A stretch of DNA of 64,000 nt, taken from Isoetes taiwanensis (lineage: Eukaryota; Streptophyta; Lycopodiopsida; Isoetales; Isoetaceae). Shown here piece after piece: positions 1 through 12,198 of the stretch; position 1 is the stretch's first letter, and each line of letters opens with the position of its first letter. The notes under the pieces are model-generated. The model was not told where the DNA came from and made no database searches. It saw only the letters and a program-made list of their open reading frames with translations. Made by a program: the position numbers and the translations under genes. Location of the stretch: positions 62,001 through 126,000 of the forward strand of contig JAJEKV010000540.1 of NCBI GenBank assembly GCA_021234155.1, read 5' to 3'.

Positions 1-1837
1 TTGCATACACAATCCAATTGCTTGGAAGCACCTCCAACCATATGAAGATTCAAATGAATTAACAATTTTGTCTAGTTATGAAAATCAATTTAGTAGCAAT
101 GGACACAATCAGAAAAACAAAGCACAAAATTGATGACAATTGATCTCTCTAATTTGATGGCTTGCTTTCATGATCTTGCTATCTTTGAGTTGCAAACTTC
201 GAATATAACCCACCAACATTAACATATATAGATGACATTGATAATGCATGCGCTTGGATTGTCTATGAAAGCTAAGGCATTTAGAAGAGATATTTATAAC
301 ACCTTATGCCAAGTTCCATCATTGAAGAGAAGATATTTTTGAGGGAGATATGCTTGAGTTACCATGGCAAAAAACTAAAATACATGTAACAACATGTAAA
401 GGAATGCCATTTTACTCTAAGCTTTTACAATCGATTAACTAACAAATACAATTATGATACTCCAGCTTTTTAAGAACACAAAAATCGAGTTTAAAGTATG
501 CTTCATAATAGTTCAAATATTGCTTACAAAACCATGTATAATAAAGCATTTTTGGACTATTATTCTTCGCAGAGTCGTTGCAAGAGAAAATGACTTTGCT
601 AACTCTAATCATATTGATATCATTGCCATGAAAAAGACGCTTCCATGCCTCATCTCCATAGTATTTGTAAAAACAAAAGACAAATTATTGCCAACCATGA
701 AATGAGTTCATATGATCTCAAGTGATGCTTTGAGAGAGGCATTCCCTACTTTAAATTTTTGTTGAACTCCAGAGCTAACGGAAGGAATCAAGGAAAGGAA
801 ATTCCATAGCTGTCGAAATGAGCCCAGTGCTCAAAGAAACAAAACCGATGTTCATTCTGATGTTACTAGTACAAAGATTCATCTTTGTCTGGTCTTTCAC
901 AGAAAAGATTTTGTTCCAACAAATTAATAACCTCCTTTTCTCATAATGTAAAATTCTACCATTATCAAACAAACTATAATTATAAATATCATTATTTATA
1001 TCATTTAAAATCTAACCAATGGTGGTGGTACCAAGATGCACGATCTTGTGTAATATATAAAAATACACAATAATAGAACATTTTATACAAAGCCTTAAAC
1101 CTTTAACTAAATTGGTCATCTTATTAATTGCAAGCTACTTAATGTTACTACTATTATGTTAACTGTCAACATCTGTTCCTCTTCATGAAAAGCTAAACAG
1201 ACAAGAGAATGCTACAAATTGACCATCTGCTCCAAACACATGCTTCACAACCGGGTATACAAGAGTAACAAACCCAAAGCACGATGTGGAATATTAGTAC
1301 ACAACTCCATTGCCATTCATAGGCTTTTAGTTGAAATATATGCCATTAGAAGCAAGTGGAGGAAAAACTATCCCGACGAGTTCATTATATGTTGGATGGC
1401 AAAACGAGTAGATTATATGTAGCTCCTTGTATATATACCGAAACCATCATCAAAAATGCATACCGCATCCAAATGTGGTTTATCGGCATCCACCATAAGT
1501 TCTATTGGAAGAATACTTAATCGACCACATAATTACGTGGCTTAAAAAGCACTTCAATATCTTCTGCCTTAGACAAATCTACATTGCTTGGTCCGACAAT
1601 TATCTGCTTGAAGAAATGAGAGAAATTAGACCCTTTGGGAACAAGCTATATAGAATTTACGACAAAGAAACCCACCCAGATGTTAGCACTCAACTTTTCC
1701 ATAAAGCATTGACACAATGAACACTCTAGTTATGGTATTGTTTTCTATTAGTCGATTTATCGTTATCATTTGTAACAAAACAAAACTCAAGGTTTTTTTG
1801 TAGGTAATCTTGGAAACCATATATTCTCCGTATTCAT
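1..1837. other. AT-rich stretch without a supported gene
   Basis: No convincing exon, RNA gene or repeat was found here. A minus-strand reading near 1,560-1,650 (GPSNVDLSKAEDIEVLF) faintly recalls the N-terminal part of some cytochrome P450s and lies upstream, in the same orientation, of nothing else P450-like on that side; the similarity is too weak to call. Confidence 0.4.
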
Positions 1838-2041
1838 TTAAAGTTTCAACACAAAGAGGGAGGGGGGAGGAAGAGGAGCCTCAAAGACTTGTAGAAGTTC
1901 AGCAACTAAAGAGGCCACCGTCATAGTTACAAAATTTCTTCCAACACAGGCCCTTGCACCTCCACCAAAGAGAAGGAATGAGGGGCCTTCAATAAAGTTT
2001 TCAGGCATCCCACTTTGCTCCATATCCAGGAAAACCATCAT
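1838..2041 (-). pseudogene. Cytochrome P450 fragment (haem-binding exon)
   Basis: Minus-strand reading of about 67 residues containing FGGGARACVGRNF, which fits the P450 haem-ligand signature FxxGxRxCxG with the cysteine that binds haem iron. The residues after it (VTMTVASLVAELLQVFEAP) look like the L helix that normally follows. P450s are ER-anchored mono-oxygenases of about 500 residues; only the haem loop is visible here, and the reading stops about 35 residues after the cysteine, shorter than usual. No I-helix or K-helix ExxR exon was found nearby on the minus strand. It shares orientation with the GRAS fragment at 3.3-4.2 kb and lies on the inner side of block T1, so I read it as one of several unrelated gene pieces carried together. 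Subfamily cannot be assigned. Confidence 0.65.
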
Positions 2042-3309
2042 CTTTCAACACACACGAACATTACGCAATGCAAATGTCAAATAACGGTTTGACAACATGC
2101 AAAATGATCATCTAATAGGCATCTCACGGGAGTTTTCGTCCAACACTTCACTTTTGCTAAACATGCCTACGTCCACGTTTTTCTCCACTTTTTCAAGTTT
2201 TGCCTCTCCGGTGCGGAACAAAAGAAACGTCTGGATTGAATTTCTCGCATCCGGCCCCAATGCTCCACATCGGGTTTAATCGTATGTGCGGGGAATTGTT
2301 ACCACCGCTCCGGTTTGGAATAACAAGGCCTCAAGGCTTATATCTGCAGAGTCAAGGCAAGCTCGCACTGAGCACATCAATCTCAACAACAAGAGAAAAC
2401 GAATCCAGAATTTTATGCAACCGGATCATATTAGCACACATATATGGCAAGCTGGTTTTCGGCACTGCAAATCCTTGTGGCTTTTGAGAACCAGTTAGAA
2501 CAAGCAAACTATTGGATACAAACAACTAAAACCAAACCTAGATGTCAAAGATGGCACCCATCATAATATGTAAAGGTTGAAGTCCAATGTCCAAGGATGC
2601 AAGAAAGATGTTATGTATGAAAACCTATAATTATGGACTTTTGCTACAAAAACTGGCATTCCCTTTAAGGCGTCCAAAGCCTCCTACCATGTCCACGAGA
2701 GCAACATTGCGTAGATCACGGGTTGGTTGGCAAAAGGCGTCTGGCAGATTCATAAGCAGTTGCTATAAGATATTTCATTTTTTTAAGTTTGTCTTCTGAA
2801 GATATCGTGCCCTCAGAGATTTGATGTACTTCAGAAAAGACCTATAAGCACAAAATTCACTTCTTTGTTAACACAAAGACAAGACTCTTATATAACTAGA
2901 GAAAACATAAATCTGCAAAACAACCCATATTGCAACTCCAAATGTTCATAAACCTTTGTTAACAACATCTAGTATTTTCAGAATCATAAGAGAATAAGAC
3001 TTGCTTCGCTTTCACCATTTTTTCCGCAAAAGCGCATGTTGTTGGAGCTAAAGGCCTCTACTAATATGGCGGGGTATAATTACGACAAAAGATACAATGT
3101 TCGATTCGATTGCATACAATACAAAGTTCGCATACCTTTGCTTGGACATCGGGATCTTTGTGCCAATCATGAAGACTCCATTAAGAAGGCTGCTCATTGT
3201 CAAGAAACCATGATAGAACATTCCAATTAAATTGCCATTAATATCTTGGATCATGAGGGAAGATTTTGAATCTCCGAAACAAAATCAATAAGATAATTCG
3301 TGAGTTCTT
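2042..3309. other. No supported gene
   Basis: Open readings here are short and unrelated to families I recognise. The stretch may hold introns or spacer between the P450 and GRAS fragments. Confidence 0.4.
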
Positions 3310-4230
3310 CTAAAAATGAAGATCCTCCTCGGGACCATGTAATCCATCTTTGTCCGACTTGGTTCCTCTTTCTCCACAGTTAAGTAAGTATTTTCTTAGC
3401 ACGGTTTGCAACCTCAAACATGTTGTCTTATACTTTCTAAAATTCCTTTTCCATAGAGTTACGTCAATAGAATAAAAATGCGTGAGAATAATAGCGAAGG
3501 TTTCTTTTAAATCGGGATAGAAAGTTTGCGGTATTGGTGTTGGCTTCTTGCTCCACAAGAGTTACGACTTTTGGATGAAGGCTTTTCACCATTCTCGAGA
3601 ATTCTTTCATGGGTGTTTTTCAACACGAGACACTCATCATCGGCATATGGTGCATTTAGATAGCAAAATTCATCGCCAAAGCTTCCCAAGGTTGCATCTT
3701 CAAAGATATGAAGTCGCACTTATGCACCATTCATTTGTAGAGGATAGAATTCTAAGATAACACCAATGAGATTCTACCAGCTTTGTCGGCCTCGGCCAAC
3801 TGTTTCAATTTTAGGATCTCCTACTCCGGTTATTTTAATATGCGCGGGCGCCTCCTTGTCTTGCAGCCAAAGCACGTATAAGACTAATCCACTGTGTGCC
3901 TAGAGCAATTTCAAAGTCAATGATGTACACCCTCTCTTCATCCTTGAAGGCCTCAAAGAATGGCACTATGAGTCGCCATATGGCCAAATTTGAAATATGG
4001 ACATACCTCATAAATGATTTGCATGGCGATAGAACTTCATTCTTAGGGGGTTTCTTGCGGTTCAATATTCTACTGAGACTTGGCCCAGCTTGATTGAATC
4101 TTTGCAGAAAGTCCCTCAACCATATAAGCGACAAGCCTCGCATGGGATCACCATAGATGGAAACTACTTCTTTTGGAGTATGTGTATAGTTATAGAACTC
4201 GAAAATGAATGCCACTGCATCACAATCAGA
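3310..4230 (-). pseudogene. GRAS transcription factor fragment, PAT1 branch
   Basis: GRAS proteins are plant nuclear transcriptional regulators; PAT1-branch members act in phytochrome and stress signalling. On the minus strand, 4,215-3,835 reads through the first half of a GRAS domain: VSIYGDPMRGLS matches the first leucine-rich region, and VYIIDFEIALGTQW matches the VHIID motif (usual form VHIIDFQIAQGTQW) followed by an ALAARxGG tail. Downstream, around 3,500-3,310, YSIDVTL and a decayed CEGxERxER-like tail match the C-terminal SAW region in the PAT1 form (ESIDVTLPR). The parts lie in different frames, with roughly 100-300 bases of diverged sequence between them, so the copy is broken. No intron is evident, as expected for GRAS genes. 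The N-terminal variable region was not identified. Confidence 0.82.
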
Positions 4231-5630
4231 AACAATGTACCTGCCATAATGATATAATATAGCCTATTTTATCGACAATAATCAAATTGCTTTGAGACCG
4301 GATGTTTTAGAGGCAACGTTACAGGGTCGTCAACACATGTTGGGATGCCATTTAGCCTGTTGTAAGAACACATTACACCAATTAAGTACAGGGGGGAAAT
4401 AATGAGCAAGAACAACTTGCCTAAGGAACTCACCAAGTCTTTTACAATTGCGAACTGACTGCCAAGATGAGAAGAGATAATCTACAAAAAAAACAAATAA
4501 TGATCTACACTTCGTAGTGCTGTTTGCCTGCAGATTCAAAATCAAAAGCATCGTTTGCCTCATTGGCCTGAAAATAGAAAACCGCATTCGTTTACCCCAG
4601 GTAAATTTTATTTGCTGTTAAGTTGCCGGATGTCAAAAAAAATCTAACAAATCATCCATCAACGCAATAGATTCTAGCCCAACAAAATGCATATCCACAT
4701 ATGCATGCCCTAAGATGGATTAGAAAGAACATTTTCTTGGAAAGTTCAGTATATGCAAAGCATGAGAGCCCTTTGGTTCTGGCCTAGTTAAGGCAACAGA
4801 AATATATAAAGGGGTTCAGCAAGAAGAAGTGCCCCATTTTAGGTTGTTCGTGAAGAGCATGGAATGCATGGTAAAACCCACAAATGATGATGTTGATTCA
4901 ATTTCTTAAAGTCAGAAGGTACCTGAGTTCCAAAACTCTGATATGTGCTCCACAATTGATTTGCTCCAACGACTCTCAAAGGTTGTTCTGCTGCACATGT
5001 AGTCACTGCTATAAAGTGAAACAAAGACCGTTTCAATCTTCAACCAAGATTTATATAAACGCAGGGATGTAAGATGCTCCGCCTATGGGTGTGACAGACA
5101 TGCACTGGACGCTATAGGGCGCTGTCCATACTTGCAGAGGTTCAGAGAGTTACATGCATCCGCATTCATGCCAAGATCTTTCAACAACAGCAAAATGGAG
5201 AGGAATGGCGGTTACGCTCATACCCAACTTGGCGATGACCGTTGCTTCCAAAACAAAAGGGTAGAGATGAAAAAAGAATTCGTAGGGTCCTAGACGACAT
5301 AAATCTGCAGAAAAATAGAGAACATCAGACGTCATTATGTCCAAGCAAATAAAAAACGTAAATCTTAGACTCACAGCAAAACCTCCAAGACTGGTAAGCT
5401 AACATTGAGGATTTGCCCAGGCTCAAGGAAAATCCGGATATATAATGAAGCAATATCTTGAGCGATGAGAATAAAAGACAGATTAAGCAGACTGAGGGCA
5501 CGCCATTCTTATGTGCAAGCTAAATGGGCAATAAAGAATTTGCATTCAAAATCGATGGTAAAAAAAGCGTCCTAAGGATTGCTCATGCTGTCAGGGCCCA
5601 ACATAAGCATTTTTGATCCATAAAGCCCGA
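4231..5630. other. No recognised gene
   Basis: Minus-strand readings at 4,330-4,587 and 5,150-5,374 could be exons in the same orientation as the GRAS fragment, but neither matches a family I know. Splice-like borders occur but do not decide. Confidence 0.35.
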
Positions 5631-5959
5631 TCAAAAACTATCCTCTGGTAGAATCCGCCAAAGCAACAGAGTCCACAGGCGGTGACCAAGGAAGAAAAAA
5701 AGGGGTACATATAATAAGAAGGAGCAAATGGAGTTCCCGACCACCATATGGCCCACTTCTGTGCTCAGTCTAGAATGAAAAATAGCCAATGCATGGAAAT
5801 AACAGAGTGCAGAGAAATGCCACGATAAAATCCACTTCCATTCTTCATTGTAGATCGGCATATAGCCATTCCGGTACCACCAAGAAAAACCAAAAACTGG
5901 ACGAACCAAGGAGCCACGATCGTACATTCCGGTGGAAACGAAGTCGCCGGAAGGATCAT
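5631..5959 (-). pseudogene. Unrecognised hydrophobic exon next to block T1
   Basis: Two overlapping minus-strand frames each give about 64-98 residues rich in Trp, Phe and Leu, as in a membrane protein (for example WWYRNGYMPIYNEEWKWIL in one frame). The frames appear to exchange near 5,760-5,930, suggesting an indel. The stretch begins about 50 bases inside block T1 and reads away from it, in the position where the other blocks carry the first captured exon. I do not recognise the family; a multi-pass membrane protein is the most that can be said. Confidence 0.3.
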
Positions 5960-6057
5960 TTTGCTAGGCGCAAAGTGGCGAGGAAATTTTTGTAGCAGAG
6001 TATACCCGCATTAATTATTACATTTAATATTGGCGATTAAATCTAAGCCATTGATCT

Positions 6058-6545
6058 AGCAATGCCACCTCACGAATCACATAATAAATTCCTTCTCTTT
6101 AATGAACATTAAATATAAAATGCCCTTTTTTTTTTTTTTTATAAGGAAAATGCCCTAATTTCAGGGATGGACGGTCTACATAAAATGCCCCAATTGAATC
6201 CCTAGATCTAACGGCCCACATCAAAAGCCCCAAATAAAGGGGGCTGCTTGGGGTTGATTGAGGTGTCACCGTCTGGACCGTCCATCTCAGAGATGGACGG
6301 CCGAGATCAATCTTTACTAACAATTTCCTTGCACCTTCCTTAAGCTTAAAATCAAGGGCCACAATTTCTCGCGTGCCCGATCGACGGCCCAGGGATGGGG
6401 TGCATGCCCCATGCATGCCCCATGCATGCCCCCCATCAAATCCAAGGGCCATTGTCGCGACACCTCAAGAAATCGACGGCCAGGAATAATCTCTACAAAC
6501 TTTCACCCCCCCATAGGACCCATAATATAATTGTATATATATAAT
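6058..6545 (+). repeat. Terminal block T1 (forward)
   Basis: First of six copies of one block. Ordered marks: inner border ATGCCACCTCA; ATTAAATAT and an A/T homopolymer; AAAATGCCCC and AAAAGCCCCAAATAAAGGGG; a hairpin CCGTCCATCTC / GATGGACGG at about 6,278-6,300; a run of RY motifs (CATGCATGCCCC, three times) at 6,397-6,436; and an outer end ATAATCTCTACAAAC followed by ATAATATAATTGTATATATA. By eye it is about 90 percent identical to the reverse complement of T4 over 350 bases, and the match stops abruptly at CTCTACAAAC. The outer end runs straight into the right half of another repeat (CAAGTCTTTGTACT), as if inserted in its (TA)n centre. Confidence 0.8.
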
Positions 6546-6965
6546 AATAGATATACAAGTCTTTGTACTATGAGGGAGTGTAAAGTCGACTGGACATTTG
6601 TAATTGAATTTTCTCTATGAGGAATTTACAAATAACATCCTAGCATGGAAGTTCGAAATTAAAGACTGCATTATATCGGGTATAGGCAAATAGAAAAGTC
6701 AAACTAAATTCGAATGTACACATTCGATTGTTTGGGCAGCCCATTAAAATCCACAATTGATTTCAAAGAGGAAGTCAAACACAAAGTCGAAGTTCAATAA
6801 GCCCATCACGATTTACTCCAAACGTAAAAGTCAATTGTAAAGTGAAGATCAAACAAAAAGATATAGTCAAATATGAAGTCAACTTTATGCATATTCCTTA
6901 GACTCTCTAATATTCCACAACGTTCCCCTAGATTCTCAAATATTTTATGAAGATCCTTAGGGCCG
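6546..6965. repeat. Right half of the palindromic-(TA)n dispersed repeat
   Basis: CAAGTCTTTGTACTATGAGG followed by AGTGT and AAGTCG matches the right flank of the (TA)61 tract at 26,133-26,170. The stretch goes on into a CCCCTAGATTCTCAAA / TTTTATGAAGATCC motif at 6,920-6,960 that is also the unit of the degenerate satellite at 26.2-26.6 kb. No coding signal. Confidence 0.6.
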
Positions 6966-9901
6966 TTGGGCGCTTTGAGGTTCACATCCTTTGGCCTTGC
7001 GGTCTCACGACTAGGGAATGGTTTTTTTTTTTTATATTGGTTGAATATTGGTTGTGTGACCAAATAGCGTATAAGTTCGTTCAATTGGTCTGCGTTGCTA
7101 TTCGTTGCACCATTAGAAGTGGCAACTTTGTTTTAGACATGAAAACTCAGGTCACTGATTTGGCATAAAATAGGGAATATTCCTACATCAAGGCACACAA
7201 ATAAAATATGCAAATAGACCCAGTAAAAGTATATACAAATAAAAATCTAAGTTCTTCTCGATATATAATGACAGAGAATTTATAAGTGTCATTGCAAGGT
7301 AGGACAATGTTGAACATAATAGCTTTAATAAAAGAGTATTATATGCACAAAGTTTATTGGCTTTAGTTTTTGAACGCACAAAGTTTGTTGGTTTTAGTTT
7401 TTGAGCATATAGAAAGTCCTCTAACAGAAAAGATTTGAGACGACGTATGATATGCTTGAGGATATTTATGCCATGATGTTTGTATGGCCGTTCTTTTACG
7501 CATGTCTTTTAATCTCTTAAGCCATGCAAATACGTCCATTGATATGGGCAATAAAGCAATGTTTGCATTTACGTGTAGTTGCTTTTTATTGAACAATTTG
7601 TAAAAGAAGTTGCATCAACATGGAAATGCAGAGATTATTATCATAAATTATGATGTGTCAAGATGTTTAATGAACATCAAGAGCTCTACATTCATAGGTC
7701 ACAAGCAAGTATCGAGGTTTTAAATTTAACTTATAAATGCATACTGCAGGCAACCCACAGTGCAGAAGCTCCTTGTTTTATGTTTTATATATCAATCATC
7801 TTTGCATCTATTTCTAGTATTCTAATGCCTGTGTACTTAATAGTTTAAAAGGTTGATGGCCTCCTTAGCATGTTTGTCGGCTTTTCTCACATTCTCTGTC
7901 TTAAATCAAAATGAAAACTAGAAGTCAAAGATCGTTTTAAGTGTACAAAAATGAAAATCTAAAAGCAAAAGAGACCGTTAGCACACCCATGGGGTTTTTC
8001 AAGATTACTTGATAAATACTGAGACCACGCCTCAAAGATCTAACTAAAGAATAACTCTCCTCAATTTCACAAAGATTTTCCAAGCGGGTTGAATGCTTCA
8101 AGTGAAAGGTAAGCAGCAACCACAATAGACGTTTCCAATCTATTTGTTAACAGACTTGCTTACATTTGCAACTATATAGAGAGATAGCGTCTCAGATTTT
8201 TTATAGCTCACATAAAAGTTGCATCATCAAAATTACATTTCACACGTAGAAACTATAGGGCTTAGTTTCTAGTCATGATTATAATAATAGGTTGAGACTA
8301 TAACAATCTTTCATTGGCTTCTTTGAGTTGGCCTTTCTAAGGCTACAATCACTTCTGGCAACAGATACTGTTCCCTCATTTTTTATCTAGTAATTGTATT
8401 ACACAGTAATCATTCTAAATGCCAAAAGATCTGACGAGCATAAAGAACATCCTACCCACTGAAAAATTGTACATGCTGTCATGCTTCTTTTCTTTGGGCT
8501 TCAGTTGACAGCTTCATAAAAATTATCATTCAATTGCATGTCCTGGACGTCGATGATGATGACAACTTTACAGAAACAGTCACTCTGATGGCATGCCTTT
8601 GATCCCTATATTCCATGTCATATTTGGCAAAATCTTAAGCTAACAAATCACATGTCTCAGGACGGATCTTTCGTGCAAAGACAAAATCAATCAATGGGCA
8701 GGAAAATACAAATGCCTACATACACTTGCTGCCATTGATACAGTAAGTTGCAACAAAGGCATCGGGAAAATTGTAGAAGCAAAAGGATTACTTTTCTGGG
8801 CTCCAGAGGAGAACGCACAATCTTCAGCAGTGAATTGTTGCCGCAGTCATAAAGGACCATAACCCATTAAAAAAAACAGATGAGCAAACTCACTGCCATA
8901 CCTCAAGGTTTCCTGCATTATTGCAAGGAACCCGAGAACATTAAAATATGATTGTGGCAAATCGTGGCTTTAAAGCCCTCGCTAAAGCAAAAAATTGGTG
9001 CCGTTGCCATACATGCTCGATTTGTATTTTGAAGCTTCCTGCTGTGACAATGTTCATGAAATATCTTACTTAGCTCCCTGGTTCACAGATCTTAACTGGA
9101 ACTACACACCTAAACAAACCCGAAGAATAAACAGGAAGAATAAAGGCGGTTAAAGCTTTTTGCCCTTTGTTCTCTATTCCCCTAGAACATTGAATTAATC
9201 ACCAAATATATCCTAACCAAAAGCAATCCGGTAGAGATATTTAATCCAGATAAATATTTATCATGTGCCCTTGAATGTCTACACAAGTTTGCTTCAGCCA
9301 AATCTTAAATCAGAACAGAGTTTGCTTACCAGCCACAGATCTTTGGCGAATGATTTCAAAGTGCAAAACCAGCTCTAAATCGAAATTTCCCTGCTTGTTT
9401 TAAGGACTAGAAAACAACCGGTTCATGCAGAAGCCAGTTTTGGCGCCATAAATTAGGCATATTTCGGCATAGCATCTGGAAATAGGGTACAGGTTAGTAA
9501 CTCTTTTTAGCTTCTTTCCGAAGTTATTATGTGAACCATGAATCTAACAGAGCAAGCCACAACTTCCACATTCCACAGATTCCTTTCCTTTCAACCAAAG
9601 TAGGGCCAATTCATATTTGCACATAAATCAGATGTCTTGCATCATACTTCAGAAAATATGGTAGAACGAATTTACCTAGCACAGGCGTATCTGAAACCTT
9701 TGATCAAGCTTACACACCTGCAGTGCCCAAAAATCCTTCAGACCCTATCCAGGATAACGAAAGCGAGGGAATACATGTCGAATTTGGTTAGACAAACGGC
9801 AGCAAATATGCCAAGTGAAAGAAAATCATGCACGAAAGAGAAAAAAGAAATGTGCTCACAAAGCAAAGATCAACACCTTGCCGCCAGCCATGATGCATTG
9901 C
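6966..9901. other. No supported gene
   Basis: AT-rich, with only short readings. The minus strand from about 8.4 to 9.9 kb may be 3' UTR or flank of the USB1 fragment, but no polyadenylation or splice evidence is decisive. Confidence 0.4.
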
Positions 9902-10135
9902 TCACTGCTTTGATTTCCATATCCAATAATCTTGTTGGCCAGCTTTGCAATTAACTTCTGATAATATATATGACTAGGAAACATCTGAGCTTTTGTTCAA
10001 TACATCAGCAACTTTTTGCAACTCATCACGGATATGACCTACTGCCCAAGCAAGAGAAACGTGGAAGCGAGGATTTTGCAAGCATGAAATCTGAAGCTTA
10101 AAAGCTTCATTCACAAAGTTGATCTGCCTCGAAAT
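9902..10135 (-). pseudogene. USB1: USB1 U6 snRNA phosphodiesterase, C-terminal exon
   Basis: USB1 (Mpn1) is a nuclear 2H-family phosphodiesterase that trims the oligo-U tail of U6 snRNA. The exon opens after a clean acceptor (atttccag) with ISRQINFVNEAFKL and carries FHVSLAWAVG, the second catalytic HxS tetrapeptide region. About 40 residues later it ends with CKAGQQDYWIWKSK then TGA, matching the conserved CKxGxxxYxIW C-terminus. One TAG lies in frame at 9,974-9,976 between the two motifs; no plausible intron of normal plant size removes it, so the copy is broken or the base is miscalled. The first HxS motif and N-terminal exons were not identified with confidence between here and block T2 at 15.3 kb. 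Confidence 0.83.
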
Positions 10136-10954
10136 CTGGAAATATAAGAGCCAACTAAGATGGTTAGTATGTTCTTTCACAACCAAACACCATAACATAA
10201 CAATGCTCTATTCATTCCCGTTGTTTATGGAACACTTATTGGTCAAATACAGAGATGGGAAGAGGAAAGACTCTAACAGGAAGGGAGAGTTACATGCAAG
10301 GAAACAATGTTCATATTCCTGACCTGAAAAATAGACTGGCTCATGGATACAGTGTATGCACTTTGCAAGCCAATATGAGGCTTTCTAATCTACAATCTAA
10401 CACTGGTGCAATCGGAGATGAAAAAAGGTAACAAAGATGCCATCAGACCTGTTAAATATGTCTAGGCCTAAAGGTAAATCCGCTCCGGTTTAGAACAGCT
10501 CCAACCTGTTGCACAGGAACATGTAACTACTTGGCTCGTGGATGCTAACACCTACTGTTCTTGGAACTTGGTTGCTGCAATGGACCTGTCTAAGGAGTAT
10601 CTGCCGCATGCTTGACTGGGCAGGATATTTGGACATGATGCAAAGCTGCCAGCTCTTAGACGTGGGCATTTACATTCCAACCAATTTGGGGTTCTCTGCT
10701 CGGGCTCTTTTAAGAGCAACAGGGTAATAATTATTGAAATTATGAAGACCTATGATGCCATCTCCACGTTTCTTGAGTGCCAGTGAAACGTGAGAATGAA
10801 TAAAGCCTGATAACATGGATCAAAGGATTATAACATTAAACAACGGGTTAATTAACGCCCAATTACTGAATCCAATTGGCAAATCAAGAATATGCGAATA
10901 GACAAATGATGAATTCACAAGTTTACGCATGTGGTAAAAAAGGGTCTTAGCCTA

Positions 10955-11060
10955 CCTCTTTCAAAGCGGATCTGTGGACCTCATTTGCCCAGGTGATGTC
11001 ATGACAGCCTCTTTCAAAGCGGATCTGTGGACCTCATTTGCCCAGGTGATGTCATGACAG
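10955..11060. repeat. Tandem duplication, 53 bp x 2
   Basis: Two directly adjacent, identical 53-base copies, 10,955-11,007 and 11,008-11,060, each beginning CCTCTTTCAAAGCGG and ending GTCATGACAG. Confidence 0.95.
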
Positions 11061-11688
11061 CGTTTGATGGAATGGGTTGGAAGTGATCCAATTATAACAC
11101 ACGCAGCGCTGTTTCATGATGCAAAAGAAAAATCAGTCACGATGTGCAAAAAACTTGTAAAGCCAGCAAGAATAATGAAAGTACAATTTCCCTTGGCGTT
11201 TTTGGGCAAAGATTTCTAGTTCAGCTAATATGGTGCATCATGCCATCTAGAAACAAAAACTTCATGTACACGCATTACCAAGGGAAAGACTTCATTCACC
11301 AAGCAAAGTGCCCATCTCGTGGTTGTATCCACTGTATCCTCGGAGAAGCACATCTGCCTGAACTTAGATAAGTTTACACTACAATTTTGCAGCCTGCATT
11401 GACTCTAAGAAATCTGGAAAAGTGTTCTGAGCAACTCACCTTACGGGCATAGGTATGAGCAAGGGCAGCTCCCAAAACTTAAAGTCGAAGCGAATGTAAA
11501 CGGAGTAGAGAGAAAACTCAAATCGCCCCTAAGTCGTACCTCTGCCAAGTGTTCATGAGAAAAACTCAAGAACGTTGGTCTTACGATGTAAAAAGGTTTT
11601 CTGCAAACATGTTGAAAATCAATTTCGTCATAACAGTTGCTGGAGGCATCTCATGTTTGCGATCTGGAAGCCACATTGTTTTACCTGT

Positions 11689-12198
11689 TTAATCAATTGT
11701 GAGAACAACGCTATCCTGTTTATTAGCACCGAAGTCAGGTCCCCCAAGTCCTTCAGGAGCTGGAGAAGCGTTAGAACTCCAAACAAACATATAAAGATCT
11801 TTTCGATCATGACTCATTTTTGGAGAACTGCGCAAATCTGCTTCCCTTTTGATAGGATGTTTAGGAGAGAGGTTATTCCCTTGATTTCCTGCCCAAACGT
11901 TGTTGCCATCTATGCCAGAACCATCCCTCCTGAAGTAAATAGGAGGAGGAAATCTAGGAGAGTTTACTACATTGGGTCCCCTAGAATATGCAGAAGAATC
12001 CTTCTCTTCAGCAAAATTTGACGTTCTTGGAGTTGGACCTCTTGAAGAATGCTTTGTTAACGATTCTAAACCTCTAAAAGTCTGGAAACATTCGAGCTCG
12101 TCCAAGATTCTCATACAGCTTCCAGTTGATGCCGAAAAGGGGCAACCACCAGCCATGTTTGCTAAATCAGTTCCTCTTAGTCTCGTACATCCCACCAT
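11689..12198 (-). pseudogene. Unrecognised exon encoding a disordered region
   Basis: An open minus-strand reading of 169 residues, preceded by an acceptor-like cttagcag at about 12,220 and followed closely by a donor-like ACAG/gtaaaac just after its stop. The protein is rich in Ser, Pro, Asn and charged residues, with a stretch such as PRFPPPIYFRRDGSG and no transmembrane segment, as in a disordered linker of a regulatory protein. Small splice-bordered segments in the same orientation sit at 11,440-11,477, 12,935-13,002 and 13,088-13,122 and could belong to the same transcript; joined by frame they do not give a family I recognise. It lies between the USB1 exon and block T2 and reads away from T2. 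The opposite-strand reading over the same stretch is a shadow. Confidence 0.4.

Noticed and set aside
1500-1720. P450 N-terminal exon on the minus strand
   Set aside because: Weak resemblance only, with a stop inside; not enough to join it to the haem-motif fragment.
11575-12021. Plus-strand 148-residue reading
   Set aside because: Shadow of the minus-strand reading 11,689-12,198, which has better borders and composition.
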